64,000 nt of DNA from Haloarcula salina (GTDB lineage: Archaea > Halobacteriota > Halobacteria > Halobacteriales > Haloarculaceae): positions 868,001-932,000 of the forward strand of contig NZ_WRXL01000001.1 of assembly GCF_010119195.1 (NCBI RefSeq). Reading direction: 5' to 3'. A program made the translations under genes and the position numbers. Numbering within the stretch: the stretch's first letter is position 1; the number at the start of each line of letters is the position of its first letter. This document shows, one piece after another, positions 38,169-47,862 of the stretch. The notes under the pieces were generated by a model. That model searched no databases and was not told where the DNA came from. It worked only from the letters and a program-made list of their open reading frames with translations.

Positions 38169-38942
38169 ATGCCACACGACACACTCCTGCTCATCGGTCG
38201 CGACGCGCCGCGTGCGACGCCGTTCGAGACACACGCTCGCCGCCTTCGCGACCGCGGGGTAGCCACGGACGTGCGAGTGCTGACCTACGACCGCGAGCCC
38301 CGCCGGGAGCTGCGCGAGGCCCTCGCCGCCGTCGACGCCGACCGCGTGTTCGCGCTCCCGCTGACCGTCGCCCACGACCACACGACGGTCACCGAGATTC
38401 CGGCCGCGCTGGCGGCCGTCGACGCCGAGACGCACTACTGCGAGCCCGTCGGGCGCAGTCCGCTCGTCACCGAGGCGCTCCGAGAGCGCGCGGTGTCGGT
38501 CGTCCCGGAGTCACACGACTCGTCGCTCGCGCTGGTCGCCTTCGGCTCCGGCGGCACGCCCTACCAGCGACAGGTGACGGAGTACCACGCCGAGCGCCTG
38601 CGCGAGCGGACCGACTTCGGCGAGGTCGAGCCCTGCTACCTGCTCCAGAACCCCGCCGTCGAGTGCGTGCGCTACAACCTCACCCGCGACCACGCCGCCG
38701 CCGTCCCGCTCTTTCTCGCGCCGAGCGAAGCGACCGCCGAGCAGATTCCCGCCAAGCTCGACCTCGACCGCGGCGGCCTCGCCTACGCCGACCCGCTCGG
38801 CGAGCACCCGCTCGTCACCGAGGCCATCGAGACCGCCGTCGAGACGACGCGGACGCTCGCCTGCGCGACCACGCCGCGGACCTTCGAGGCCACGCTGGCC
38901 GGGACGACGCGGCCGATGGCGACCGACGGCGAAGGCGACTAG
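38169..38942 (+). CDS. cbiX: CbiX-family chelatase, stand-alone
   Basis: A 257-residue protein with tandem chelatase-like halves. The first half starts DTLLLIGRDAPRATPFE and the second starts SLALVAFGSGGTPYQRQVTEYHAERL. CbiX inserts cobalt into sirohydrochlorin, the first committed step of the anaerobic corrin pathway; SirB/CfbA-type use of nickel or iron is possible. The classical paired histidines of active-site strands are less clear than in the second CbiX (50442-51665). The promoter carries a palindromic operator. A 388-base gap follows. Confidence 0.78.
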   Translation: MPHDTLLLIGRDAPRATPFETHARRLRDRGVATDVRVLTYDREPRRELREALAAVDADRVFALPLTVAHDHTTVTEIPAALAAVDAETHYCEPVGRSPLVTEALRERAVSVVPESHDSSLALVAFGSGGTPYQRQVTEYHAERLRERTDFGEVEPCYLLQNPAVECVRYNLTRDHAAAVPLFLAPSEATAEQIPAKLDLDRGGLAYADPLGEHPLVTEAIETAVETTRTLACATTPRTFEATLAGTTRPMATDGEGD

Positions 38943-39330
38943 GAACGGGTTGGTCGGTTCTCGCTAGGTCAGTGGGCCGTTTTGAAATAGTGGATAGCAC
39001 GGACAGCGCTTTTCGGACCGCCTCGAACGCCCTCGACCGCTCGCGGTCGCCGGCCGGCATATCCTCGCTCGCGTCGCTCGCTCGGATAGCGGCCGCCCGG
39101 GCGACTCCCCGCTGGCGCGAGTCGCTCACGGCTCGCGTCGCTCTCCGTTCGCGAACGAGGCGCGTCGCGCCTCGTCGGTCTCGCCCGTTCAGTCCGCCAG
39201 GAGCCACCAGTTCCGTTCGACAGCCTTCCCTTCCCCGGGTCGGCCGACGGAGCGGCCTCCCGGCCACGGTAGATCGAGTGGCCTTCGAAGCGACGGGTGA
39301 ACAGCGGAAAAACGCCGCTCTCCGGCGCCG
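38943..39330. other. Intergenic region with a perfect GC hairpin
   Basis: 388 bases between the converging cbiX and cbiE genes. Highly GC-rich, with CGCTCGCGTCGCTCG-like words and a perfect 8-bp hairpin (CGAGGCGC, loop GTC, GCGCCTCG) at 39156-39174. No gene was found. It may serve as a shared terminator or be an eroded sequence. Confidence 0.4.
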
Positions 39331-40092
39331 TCAGTCCCGGCGGACGACCAGCACCGAGAGGTCCGAGAACCGCGTGTCCTCGCGGCCGTCGCCGCCGGCG
39401 TCGGCGGCGAGGTCGCCGAGCGTCGTCGCGGTGCGCGCCTCGTCGTCGTGGGTGAGCCGCTCGTACACGAGCGCCGGCAAGTCGGGGTCGCCGCCGGCGT
39501 CGAGCAGATCGGCGGCGACGTCCTCCGGCATCAGGTCGAACGGCCGGGGGAGGACGAGCAGGTGACGGTCGTCCACGTCGCGGCGGAGGCGGGCGCGGTC
39601 GTCGGCGAGGTCGCCGCTCTTGTGCAGCGTGACGAACGTCGCGTCCTCCATCGGCGTCCGGGCGCGACTGGCCGCGACCTGGAGCGACGAGATACCCGGC
39701 ACGACGCGAACGGGGCGGTCGACGGTCCGCTGGACCTTCCCGACGAACTGGTAGCCCGAGTGGTTCGGGTCGCCCATCAGCACGGCCGTCCCGCGCTCGC
39801 CGGCGGCCACGCGCTCGGCGAAAGCGTCGAGCGTGTCCAGTTCGTCCCGGTAGCCGCAGGTCAGCAAGTCGGCGTCGGTGCGCTCGGCGACGAAGTCGAC
39901 GACCGTCTCGAAGCCGACGACCACGTCGGCCTCGCAGATGGCCCGCTCGCCGCGCGGCGTGAGGAAGTCGAGATTCCCCGGTCCGATGCCGACGGCGCGG
40001 ATCGGCCGGTCGGCGTCGGGGTCCTCGGGCGCGCTCGCCGCGAGAGCCGCGGGGTCCGGCCCGCTATCGAGGTCGTAGTCGTCGTCACTCAT
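39331..40092 (-). CDS. cbiE: Cobalt-precorrin-7 C5-methyltransferase CbiE
   Basis: A 253-residue SAM-dependent methyltransferase of the tetrapyrrole (TP) methylase family with an acidic N-terminal extension of about 30 residues. The fold begins IRAVGIGPGNLDFLTPRGERAI; LMGDPNHSGYQ and VVPGISSLQVAASR mark the SAM site. CbiE methylates C5 of cobalt-precorrin-7, while CbiT (57710-58348, separate here) handles C15 and decarboxylation. It overlaps cbiC by 8 bases and is the last gene of the cobN-cbiC-cbiE unit. Confidence 0.9.
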   Translation of the reverse strand: MSDDDYDLDSGPDPAALAASAPEDPDADRPIRAVGIGPGNLDFLTPRGERAICEADVVVGFETVVDFVAERTDADLLTCGYRDELDTLDAFAERVAAGERGTAVLMGDPNHSGYQFVGKVQRTVDRPVRVVPGISSLQVAASRARTPMEDATFVTLHKSGDLADDRARLRRDVDDRHLLVLPRPFDLMPEDVAADLLDAGGDPDLPALVYERLTHDDEARTATTLGDLAADAGGDGREDTRFSDLSVLVVRRD

Positions 40093-40813
40093 CCAGGGAG
40101 ACCGCCCCCTCGCGCACGTCTGACGCGACGTGCACCAGTTCGTTCGTCAGCCCGGCGGCCAGCCCGCTCCCGCCCCGGCGGCCGACGTTCGTGATGGTCG
40201 GAACGCCGTGCTCGGCCGCCACCTCGCGGAGCCGTTTCCGGCTTTCGGCGGCCTTGACGAAGCCGACGGGCGTCGCGACGACGACGGCCGGCCGGGTCCC
40301 GTCCTCGATACAGTCCGCCAGCGCGAGCGCCGCGGTCGGCGCGTTGCCTACGACGGCGATAGCGCCGTCGTAGACGCCCTCCCTGTCGAGTTCGAGCACC
40401 GACGCGGCCGTCCGGGTCATCCCGGTCTCGGCGGCCAGCTCCGCGCCGTTGCCGATGGCCTTCCGCACCGGGCAGTCGTGCCCGCGGCCGGTGATACCCG
40501 CTTTCACCATCGTGATGTCGGTGACGATTGGCTGTTCGTCCAGCACGGCGCGCGCACCCGCGCGGACCGGTTCGTCGTCGTCCGCGCCGGTGAAGCGAAC
40601 GAGATGCTGGAACTCGGGGTCTCCGGACGCGTGGACCGACTTCTGGCGGATGCGGTCGGCGAGCGTCTCGTCGGGGACGAGTCTGCGAACGCGGTCCATC
40701 GAGGTCTCGGCGATGTCCATCGCGTTCTCCGTCGTCGCGCCGAGGTCGGCGTACTCTTCGAAGTCGCCCTCGCTGTTCGCGTCGTCTGTCGCGTCGTCCG
40801 TGTTAGTCGTCAT
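40085..40813 (-). CDS. cbiC: Cobalt-precorrin-8 methylmutase CbiC
   Basis: A 242-residue methylmutase that moves a methyl from C11 to C12 to form cobyrinic acid/hydrogenobyrinic acid. The N-terminal acidic stretch is followed by IAETSMDRVRRLVPDE, then MVKAGITGRGHDCPVRKAIGNG, with a family-conserved His (GHDCPV), and VGFVKAAESRKRL near the C terminus. It overlaps cobN by 11 bases and cbiE by 8, so the three are translationally linked. Confidence 0.93.
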   Translation of the reverse strand: MTTNTDDATDDANSEGDFEEYADLGATTENAMDIAETSMDRVRRLVPDETLADRIRQKSVHASGDPEFQHLVRFTGADDDEPVRAGARAVLDEQPIVTDITMVKAGITGRGHDCPVRKAIGNGAELAAETGMTRTAASVLELDREGVYDGAIAVVGNAPTAALALADCIEDGTRPAVVVATPVGFVKAAESRKRLREVAAEHGVPTITNVGRRGGSGLAAGLTNELVHVASDVREGAVSLDE

Positions 40814-43800
40814 CTGAAGTCACCTCCGTCCGTTCCGCACTGGTGTTGCGCGCTTCGAGGTCGCCATCCACTTCGAGGTTCAGGTCCCGCAGTCGGTCGC
40901 GCGTCTCGTCGTCGGCATCCCAGAGGCCGCGGTCGATGGCCTCCAGCAGCGTGTCGGTGATGGAGTCCAGCGCCCAGGGGTTCACGTCGCGGAGCCAGTC
41001 CTGGCGGTCCGCGTCGAAGGCGTACCGCTCGGCCACGTCGTCCCAGAGCGCGTCGCTGACGACGCCGGTGGTGGCGTCCCAGCCCAGCACCACGTCGACC
41101 GTGGTCGAGAGGTCGCCCGCGCCCTTGTAGCCGTGTTCCTCCATCGAGTCGAGCCACGATGGGTTGAGGACGCGGGCGCGCATCGCCTTGCGCACCTTCT
41201 CCTCGTTGGTGTACACGTCGACGTTGTCCGGGTCCGAGGAGTCGCCGACGTAGGAGTTCGGTTCCTCGCCGGCGATCTCGGTCACGGCGGAGATGAATCC
41301 GCCGTGGAAGGCGTACCAGTCGGAGGAGTCGAACTCGTCCTGCTCGGCGGTGTCCTCGATCTTGACCGTCGCGTCGACGGAAGCGAGGCGGCGCTCGAAG
41401 GACTCGTGGGCCTCGCTGACGCGGCCACGGGACCCCATCGCGTAGCCGCCCCACTGAACGTACACGTCGGCGAGGTCCGAGCGGTCGTCCCAGTTGCCCT
41501 CGTCGACGGCCTTGTTGGTGCCTGCGCCGTAGCCGCCGGGCCGCGTCGTGAAGACGCGGTGTTTCGCCGCGCTCTCGGCGTCGTCCTCGTCCATGCCGTC
41601 GGCCACGAGGTCGTCGGTCTCCGCCTCGACGTGTTTCTTCACGTAGTTCATCTCGTGGGGTTCGTCGAGGTCGACGACCGCGTCGACCGCGTCGTGGACC
41701 ACGCCCGCCGCCGCGGGGAAGGCGTCCCGGAACAGGCCCGAGACGCGCGTCGTCACGTCGATGCGCGGGCGGCCGAGTTCCTCCAGCGGAATCGGTTCCA
41801 CGTCCTCGACGCGGCCGGCGTCGGACCAGACAGGTTCGACGCCCATCAGCGCGAGCACCTGCGCGATGGTCTCGCCGCGGGTGCGGACCGTCGGCGTCCC
41901 CCAGACGACGACGCCGATCTCCTCGGGGTACTCGCCCTCGTCGCTCTCGTGGCGCTCCACCACGCCGGCGGCGACCTCGCGGCCCACGTCCCAGGCCGTC
42001 TTGGCCGGCACCTTCCGCGGGTCGAGCGTGTAGAAGTTCCGGGCCGTGGGGAGCAGGTCGACGCCGCCGCGGGTCGGCGCGCCGGAACCGCCGGGCGGGA
42101 CGTACTCGCCCGCCAGCGCGTCGGCGGTGCGGGGAATCTCGTCGGCCGCGCCGGCCACCCGCGGGGCGGCCTCCTCGCAGATGTACGCGAGCGCCTCGCG
42201 CAGGTCGTCGTGCGCGCCGGACCGAGCGCGGGCGTCCCCGATGGGGTCGATGTCGACGACGAGGAGGTTCATGTTCACCTCCGAGTCGCCGTCGTCGAGT
42301 TCGCTCACGGGCACGTCGAAGTCGTGCTCGGCCAGCGTCCGGACGAGAGCTTTGCTCGTCTCGTGGACGCGGTCGGCGGCCTCGGCGTAGGTCATCCCCA
42401 TGGCCTCGTCGTACTCGCCGGGGGCGTTGCGCAGTTTGTCGTAGTCGACGCCCAGCACGCCCGCGACGCTCTCGCGAAGGGACGGTGCGCCGGGGTTTTC
42501 GAGGCGCGTGAGCGCGACGAGGTAGTCGACCAGTCGGTCGTCGGCCGGCGGTTCGCCCATCGTGTGCAGGCCCTTGCGGATCTGGGTCGTCTTCACGTCG
42601 GTGAGGTACTCGTGGACGCGCTCGACGAGTCCGTCGATGGCCACGTCGTCACCGTCCACGTCTCCCTCCGCGAGCGTCGACCCCGCCTCGTCGGGCCCCC
42701 GCACGTCCGCTTTCTCGGAGATGTCGCCGGCGATGCCGAGTTCAACGGCGAGGTCCAGTTCGTCCACCGTCTGTCGAATCTGCTCGGCCAGGTGCTCGCC
42801 GTCGTCGGTGCGGGCGTCCTCCATGCCCGCCTCGCGGTAGCGGTCGGCCAGTTCCTCCAGGTCGGCGAGGTCGTCGTAGGTCCCGGCGTTGGCCATCACC
42901 GGGGTCAGATAGTCGACGATGGCGGCGTAGGACCGGCGCTTGGCCTGGGTCCCCTCGCCGGGGTTGTTGACGATGTAGGGGTAGACGTTCGGGATATCGT
43001 CGATCAGCTGGTCGGGCGCGCTCTCGCCGTCCAGTCCGACCGTCTTGCCGGGGAGCCACTCCAGACTGCCGTGGGTCCCCAGGTGGACGACGGCGTCGGC
43101 CTCGTAGGCGTTCCGGAGCCAGCGGTAGAAGGCGACGTAGTCGTGGGGCGGCTGGAGGGCCGAGTCGTGGTACACCTTCGAGGGGTCCATGCCGAACCCG
43201 CGCGGCGGCTGGACCGTGACGAGGACGTTGCCGAACTCCGCGCCCGGAATCGCGAACGGGCGCTCGGGCGGGTCGCCCCACTCCTCGACAACGTTCGCGC
43301 GGAAGTCCGGGTCCAGCGCCTCGAACCACTCGCCGTACTGGGCCGGCGAGACGGTGTCGACGCTCAGTTCGCGCACGTCCTCGGGCGCGACCCAGCGGTC
43401 GTCGAGCGTCAACTGGGCGGTGAGCCGTTCGACGAGCGACTGACCGCTCTCGGGCATCGTATTGCCCAAGTCGTAGCCGCGCCCGTCCAGTTCCTCCAGC
43501 AGATTCACCGCGCTCTCGGGCGAGTCCAGCCCGAAGGCGGTCCCGATGCCGTCGTCGCTCGGCGGGTAGTTGTGGAGGACGACGGCCACGTTCTTCTCGT
43601 CGTTTGGCGTGTGGCGCAGTTCGGCCCAGTTGACCGCGAGGCGCGCGACGTGGTCGACGCGGTCGTCGATGGGGAAGTGCTGTTTCGGGGCGCTGCCGAT
43701 GCCGGCGGCGTCGTCTGTGCGCTCCTTGCCCGAGATGGGGTGGGTGATGACGTTGCCGTCGAACTCCGGCAGCGCGACCGAGAGCGCGAGTTCGAAGCCC

Positions 43801-44690
43801 ATCACGCCCGTGTCGCTGGCGTCGTACCGGGAGCGCGAGCGCATCGTCGTCACGGTCTGGATGACGGGGACGCCCAGTTTGTCGAGGAACACGTCTTCGG
43901 CGCCGTCGCCCTCGTCGTCAGCGCTGCGTCCGCGTTCGTCCATCGACAGCGAGAACATGAACGACGAGCAGACGGCGTCGACGAGTGGATTGCCGTCCTC
44001 ATCCAGCAGCCACTCCTCGGTGACCTGCTCGGCGTTCCACTGGCCCTCGGCGTCGGTCGCCGGCTCGCAGAATATCGGGAGCGCGTTCGCGCCCTGGGCC
44101 TCGATGGCCCGGACCTGCGCGTCGACGTAACGGGTGTTCTCGTGGGTCCAGTGGGACTCGTAGAACCACACGGCGACGGTCGGCTTCGACGGATCGAACG
44201 TCGCCCGCAGGTCCGCGACGCTCGCGCCCGGGTGGTCCGGGTGGTAGACGCCCTCCGTCGGGAGCGCCACCGGGTCGTCGTAGGCGGGGTCGGCGTCGCC
44301 GTACTGCGCGACGAGGTAGCGGGCGCAGTTGGCGACGTTGCTCGCGCCGCCCTTCTCTAAGTACTCGTAGACCGTCTCGCGGTGCTCGTCGGGGACCGAC
44401 GTGTCCTCGAAGGCGAAGGCGTCGCCGGTGGCTTTCACGACCAGCGGGACGCCGGCCTCGCGCAGGCGCTCGACGGCCAGGTCGTAGCCCGGCATGCTGT
44501 CCTCGGCCCCGTGGAGCCAGAGGACGACGGCGTCGGCGTCGGTCAGTTCGTCGACGAACGCCTCGACCGCCGGTTCGTCGTCGAGGTCGCTCTCAGAGCG
44601 CACGACGAGGTCCGCGTCCACCTCGCCCGCGGCCCGCTGAACGGCCCCGAGTTCGTTCTCTGTCGCGGTGTAGAGTCCAAGCTGTGGCAT
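40803..44690 (-). CDS. cobN: Cobaltochelatase subunit CobN
   Basis: A 1295-residue large chelatase subunit homologous to ChlH of magnesium chelatase. The N-terminal domain (about 1-180) is followed by the catalytic CobN/ChlH core, with VVLHNYPPSDDGIGTAFGLD, LVTVQPPRGFG and GTHGSLEWLPGKTVGL (the metal/porphyrin region), and a C-terminal part ending SITDTLLEAIDRGLWD. It inserts cobalt together with an AAA+ partner, which must be the divergently encoded ChlID-like protein at 44726. CobN belongs to late cobalt insertion in aerobic organisms, yet here it coexists with CbiX. The start at 44690 is only 35 bases from the divergent start. Confidence 0.95.
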   Translation of the reverse strand: MPQLGLYTATENELGAVQRAAGEVDADLVVRSESDLDDEPAVEAFVDELTDADAVVLWLHGAEDSMPGYDLAVERLREAGVPLVVKATGDAFAFEDTSVPDEHRETVYEYLEKGGASNVANCARYLVAQYGDADPAYDDPVALPTEGVYHPDHPGASVADLRATFDPSKPTVAVWFYESHWTHENTRYVDAQVRAIEAQGANALPIFCEPATDAEGQWNAEQVTEEWLLDEDGNPLVDAVCSSFMFSLSMDERGRSADDEGDGAEDVFLDKLGVPVIQTVTTMRSRSRYDASDTGVMGFELALSVALPEFDGNVITHPISGKERTDDAAGIGSAPKQHFPIDDRVDHVARLAVNWAELRHTPNDEKNVAVVLHNYPPSDDGIGTAFGLDSPESAVNLLEELDGRGYDLGNTMPESGQSLVERLTAQLTLDDRWVAPEDVRELSVDTVSPAQYGEWFEALDPDFRANVVEEWGDPPERPFAIPGAEFGNVLVTVQPPRGFGMDPSKVYHDSALQPPHDYVAFYRWLRNAYEADAVVHLGTHGSLEWLPGKTVGLDGESAPDQLIDDIPNVYPYIVNNPGEGTQAKRRSYAAIVDYLTPVMANAGTYDDLADLEELADRYREAGMEDARTDDGEHLAEQIRQTVDELDLAVELGIAGDISEKADVRGPDEAGSTLAEGDVDGDDVAIDGLVERVHEYLTDVKTTQIRKGLHTMGEPPADDRLVDYLVALTRLENPGAPSLRESVAGVLGVDYDKLRNAPGEYDEAMGMTYAEAADRVHETSKALVRTLAEHDFDVPVSELDDGDSEVNMNLLVVDIDPIGDARARSGAHDDLREALAYICEEAAPRVAGAADEIPRTADALAGEYVPPGGSGAPTRGGVDLLPTARNFYTLDPRKVPAKTAWDVGREVAAGVVERHESDEGEYPEEIGVVVWGTPTVRTRGETIAQVLALMGVEPVWSDAGRVEDVEPIPLEELGRPRIDVTTRVSGLFRDAFPAAAGVVHDAVDAVVDLDEPHEMNYVKKHVEAETDDLVADGMDEDDAESAAKHRVFTTRPGGYGAGTNKAVDEGNWDDRSDLADVYVQWGGYAMGSRGRVSEAHESFERRLASVDATVKIEDTAEQDEFDSSDWYAFHGGFISAVTEIAGEEPNSYVGDSSDPDNVDVYTNEEKVRKAMRARVLNPSWLDSMEEHGYKGAGDLSTTVDVVLGWDATTGVVSDALWDDVAERYAFDADRQDWLRDVNPWALDSITDTLLEAIDRGLWDADDETRDRLRDLNLEVDGDLEARNTSAERTEVTSDDD

Positions 44691-44725
44691 AACGTTATTA
44701 AATCTCCGTTTTCACTAGTACAAGT
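44691..44725. promoter_or_regulatory. 35-base shared divergent promoter of cobN and chlID
   Basis: The complete space between two divergent start codons. On the plus strand TTATTAAATC (44695-44704) lies about 26 bases before the chlID ATG and acts as its TATA; the cobN promoter must overlap it. The sequence CTAGTACAAG (44715-44724) resembles the half-site CTAAGACAAG seen upstream of cbiX. Confidence 0.5.
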
Positions 44726-46873
44726 ATGGTTGTATTCGGCGCGGGCAAAAAAGCTTCGCAGGGGCCGGCGTTCGCGGCCGTCGTCGGCCAGCGCGACCTG
44801 AAGGACGGCCTGCTGGCGGTCGCGACGGACGACGACCTCGACGGCCTGCTGGTCCGCGGCGAGAAGGGCACGGCGAAGTCGACGGCGGTGCGCGCCCTCG
44901 CCGATCTGCTTCCCGAGCAGCGTGCGGTCGCGGACTGCCCCTACGGCTGTCCGCCCGACCGCCCCGAGGCCCAGTGCGAGGACTGCCGGGCGCGGGCGGA
45001 TCCGCCCGTCGAGACGCGGTCGGTCCCGCTGGTGACACTCCCGCTCGGGGCGACGCGGGACCGCGTCGTCGGCACGCTCTCCGTCGCCGACGCGCTGGAC
45101 GGCGACCACGAGTTCGACCCCGGCCTGCTGGCCCGCGCGAACCGCGGCATCCTCTACGTCGACGAGGTGAACCTCCTCGACGACCACCTCGTGGACGTGC
45201 TGTTAGACGCCGCCGCGAGCGGTCAGAATCGCGTCGAGCGCGACGGCGTCACCGTCACGCACCCCGCCGAGTTCACGCTCGTCGGGACGATGAACCCAGA
45301 GGAGGGCGACCTGCGGCCCCAACTCCGGGATCGCTTTGCCCTCCAGACCGAAGTCAGCGCGTGCGAGGCGCTCGACGACCGGGTCGCCATCATCGACCGG
45401 GCGCTCGGTGCGGACGCCGAGACTGAAACGACGGCCGAGGCGGACGACCGCGGCCCCGGCGAGCGACTGCGGACCGCCCGCGACCTGCTCCCCGAGGTCG
45501 ACCTCGCCCGCGAGTTCCGCGAGCAGATCGCCGAACTGTGTCGCGACGCCGGCCTCGACGGCCACCGTGGCGACATCGCCACCGCGCGGGCGGCCCGGAC
45601 GTTCGCCGCGCTCGACGGTCGGGCGACGGTGCTCGAATCCGACGTGGAACGCGCCGCCGCGTTCGCGCTCCCGCACCGACTCACCAGTCGCCCCTTCGAG
45701 GACGCGCCGGACGTAGACGACGTGCTGGACGACCACTTCGAGGACGAGGAGGGCGAGTCCGAGGAAGAGTCCGCCACCGACGAGGGGAGCGACGCGGACG
45801 GCGACGAGGAAGGAGAGGCCGGTGACGAGTCGGCAGACGACGGAGCCGATTCCGAAGGCGACGGCGATGGGGGGAAACAGGAACAGCCCCCGGACAGCAG
45901 CGGGGAATCTGACGATGAGAGGGACGAGTCGGAGGAGCGCGGTGAGCAACCGACGCCGGCATCCGCCGACAGCGACGGCGAGCGCCAGGAGGCCGACGCC
46001 GGCGACGAGAGCACCGCCGGCGGCGACGGGGACGCCGACGAGTCGGGCGAACCCGACCAGCCCGAGGATGCCGAGGACGCGACGCCGCTCCTGCCGGGAC
46101 AGTCCCGCGCTGCGGTCGGCGACAGCGGCGCGCCCGACGTGGACGCGCCGACGGTCGACACGGACGGCGGCGAGACGAGCGGGCGCGCGGGAGCGACGGG
46201 GACCAGCCGCGGCGCGACGGTCCGCACCGAGCGCGCCGGAGAGGACGACGAGGTCGACGCAGCGGCGTCGGTCAGGGCGGCGGCCGGGCGCGGGAGCGAC
46301 CGCGTCGAGTCGCGCGACCTCCGCAAGTCGGTCCGGGCGGGCGACGCGGAGACGCTGGTCGTGTTCGCCGTCGACGCGAGCGCGTCGATGCGGCCGGCGA
46401 TGCGCGCGGCGAAGGGCACGGTGCTCGAACTCCTGAAGGACGCCTATCAGGCCCGCGACGGGGTGGCGTTCGTCACGTTCGCCGGCGACGGAGCGGACGT
46501 GGTCCTGCCGCCCACCGACAGCGTCTCGCTGGCCGCCCGCCACCTCAAGGACCTGCCGACCGGCGACCGGACGCCGCTCCCCGACGGCCTCGTCGCCGCC
46601 CGCGAGGTGCTCGACCGCGCCGACCCGGACGCCGGCGTCGTCGTCCTGGTGACCGACGGCCGGGCCAACGCCGCCGAGGGGAGCCCCGTCGAGGCGACGC
46701 GGACCGCGGCCCGCGCGCTCGGCGAGGCGGCCGACCGGACCGTCGTCGTCGATGCGGGCGACGGGAGCCGCGCCGGCCTGCTCGACCTCGTGGCCGGCGA
46801 GACGGACGCGCGAATCGTGTCGCTCGACGCGCTGAGCGCCGAGCGCGTCGACGCCGTGGCGGGCGATCGATAG
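44726..46873 (+). CDS. chlID: ChlID-like AAA+/VWA subunit of cobaltochelatase
   Basis: A 715-residue ATP-driven partner of CobN, combining the I and D subunits of magnesium/cobalt chelatase. The N-terminal AAA+ domain has Walker A GEKGTAKST (about 46-54), Walker B ILYVDEVNLLDD and a zinc-like cluster CPYGCPPDRPEAQCEDC (about 71-87). A long very acidic, Gly/Ser-rich linker (about 335-505) joins it to a von Willebrand A domain with MIDAS motif VDASASM (about 549) and LVTDGRAN. Haloarchaea usually encode this single fused protein in place of CobS and CobT. cbtB follows after 57 bases. Confidence 0.93.
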   Translation: MVVFGAGKKASQGPAFAAVVGQRDLKDGLLAVATDDDLDGLLVRGEKGTAKSTAVRALADLLPEQRAVADCPYGCPPDRPEAQCEDCRARADPPVETRSVPLVTLPLGATRDRVVGTLSVADALDGDHEFDPGLLARANRGILYVDEVNLLDDHLVDVLLDAAASGQNRVERDGVTVTHPAEFTLVGTMNPEEGDLRPQLRDRFALQTEVSACEALDDRVAIIDRALGADAETETTAEADDRGPGERLRTARDLLPEVDLAREFREQIAELCRDAGLDGHRGDIATARAARTFAALDGRATVLESDVERAAAFALPHRLTSRPFEDAPDVDDVLDDHFEDEEGESEEESATDEGSDADGDEEGEAGDESADDGADSEGDGDGGKQEQPPDSSGESDDERDESEERGEQPTPASADSDGERQEADAGDESTAGGDGDADESGEPDQPEDAEDATPLLPGQSRAAVGDSGAPDVDAPTVDTDGGETSGRAGATGTSRGATVRTERAGEDDEVDAAASVRAAAGRGSDRVESRDLRKSVRAGDAETLVVFAVDASASMRPAMRAAKGTVLELLKDAYQARDGVAFVTFAGDGADVVLPPTDSVSLAARHLKDLPTGDRTPLPDGLVAAREVLDRADPDAGVVVLVTDGRANAAEGSPVEATRTAARALGEAADRTVVVDAGDGSRAGLLDLVAGETDARIVSLDALSAERVDAVAGDR

Positions 46874-46930
46874 CCCGACCGAGGCGGAAGTTTTACAATC
46901 TCACTTGTTCTTTAGACAATTGAGTCTTCA

Positions 46931-47137
46931 ATGCAGGACGACACTGACACTGCACGCGCTACGGACAGCGTGTACGACCGAATCGACCGCGCCAGAGCGT
47001 CCCTGACCGGACCACAGATCGCCATCGCCGTCGCGCTGGTGGCGGCGCTGGGCTTCACGCTCCTGTTCGTCCAGGACCCGATGCTCCACGACTCGCTGCA
47101 CAACTTCCGACACAGCGCCGGTATCACCTGCCACTGA
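46931..47137 (+). CDS. cbtB: Cobalt transporter subunit CbtB
   Basis: A 68-residue membrane protein with one transmembrane helix (about 31-52, IAIAVALVAALGFTLLFV), followed by a metal-binding tail MLHDSLHNFRHSAGITCH with His and Cys. CbtB is the small partner of CbtA in a cobalt uptake system often regulated by B12. Its stop codon overlaps the cbtA start by one base (47137). A promoter with TTTTACAAT (46891-46899) lies upstream; ending AGACAAT is close to the half-site of cbiX. Confidence 0.93.
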   Translation: MQDDTDTARATDSVYDRIDRARASLTGPQIAIAVALVAALGFTLLFVQDPMLHDSLHNFRHSAGITCH

Positions 47138-47850
47138 TGGCGACCGACTACCTCGAACGGGGCGCGGTCGCCGGCGTCGCCGGCGGGCTCGTCTACGGGC
47201 TGTTCGTCGCGACCGTCGGTAACGCGTTCACCGCCGGGCTGGAGACGTTCGAACACGGGCACGGTCACGGCGGCGGCCCGGTCGTCTCCGAACTGACGAC
47301 GACCGTCGCCAGCGTCGGCGGCGGCGTCCTCTGGGGCGTCCTCTTCGGCGTCGCCGCCTTCGGCATGGCGTACTTCTTCCTCGAACCGGCCCTGCCGGGA
47401 ACGGGGGCGACGAAGCGCCTCGCGCTCGCCGGAGCGGGCTTTCTCACCGCCTCGGGCGCGCCGTGGCTCGTCCTACCGCCCCAGCCGCCGGGCGTCGAGC
47501 AGGCACTGGGAACGGACACCCGGCTGGCGTGGTACGCCGGCATGATGGTCCTCGGGGCGCTGGTCGCGGCGCTCGCTGCCCTCGCCGCGCGGCGGACCGC
47601 GGATCGGCACGCGGCGGTCAGGCTGGCCGCGACCGCGGCTCCGCTCGCGCTGCTCGCGGTCCCGGTCGCACTCGCGCCCGCCAACCCCGTCCACGGCGAC
47701 GTGCCCGCGTCGCTGGTCGCCGCGTACCGCTGGACGGTCGTGTTCGGTCAGCTACTCCTGTGGGCGACCATCGCTGGCGTCCACGCGTGGCTCGGCGACG
47801 CCGAGACCCGAGTGAGCGAGGACCTCGACTACCCGGCGACGGCCGACTGA
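47137..47850 (+). CDS. cbtA: Cobalt transporter subunit CbtA
   Basis: A 237-residue membrane protein with about six transmembrane segments. The His-rich stretch HGHGHGG (about 47-53) between the first and second segments fits metal binding. The conserved LPPQPPGVEQALG region typical of CbtA is present at about residues 109-121. With CbtB it imports Co2+ for the corrin pathway encoded on both sides. It overlaps cbtB by one base and is followed by a convergent gene at 47863. Confidence 0.93.
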   Translation: MATDYLERGAVAGVAGGLVYGLFVATVGNAFTAGLETFEHGHGHGGGPVVSELTTTVASVGGGVLWGVLFGVAAFGMAYFFLEPALPGTGATKRLALAGAGFLTASGAPWLVLPPQPPGVEQALGTDTRLAWYAGMMVLGALVAALAALAARRTADRHAAVRLAATAAPLALLAVPVALAPANPVHGDVPASLVAAYRWTVVFGQLLLWATIAGVHAWLGDAETRVSEDLDYPATAD

Positions 47851-47862
47851 CTGCGCCGCAGC

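Noticed and set aside
41133-44360. Open plus-strand frame of over 1000 codons
   Set aside because: Entirely antisense to cobN. The translation is Val/Arg/Gly-rich with no known motif.
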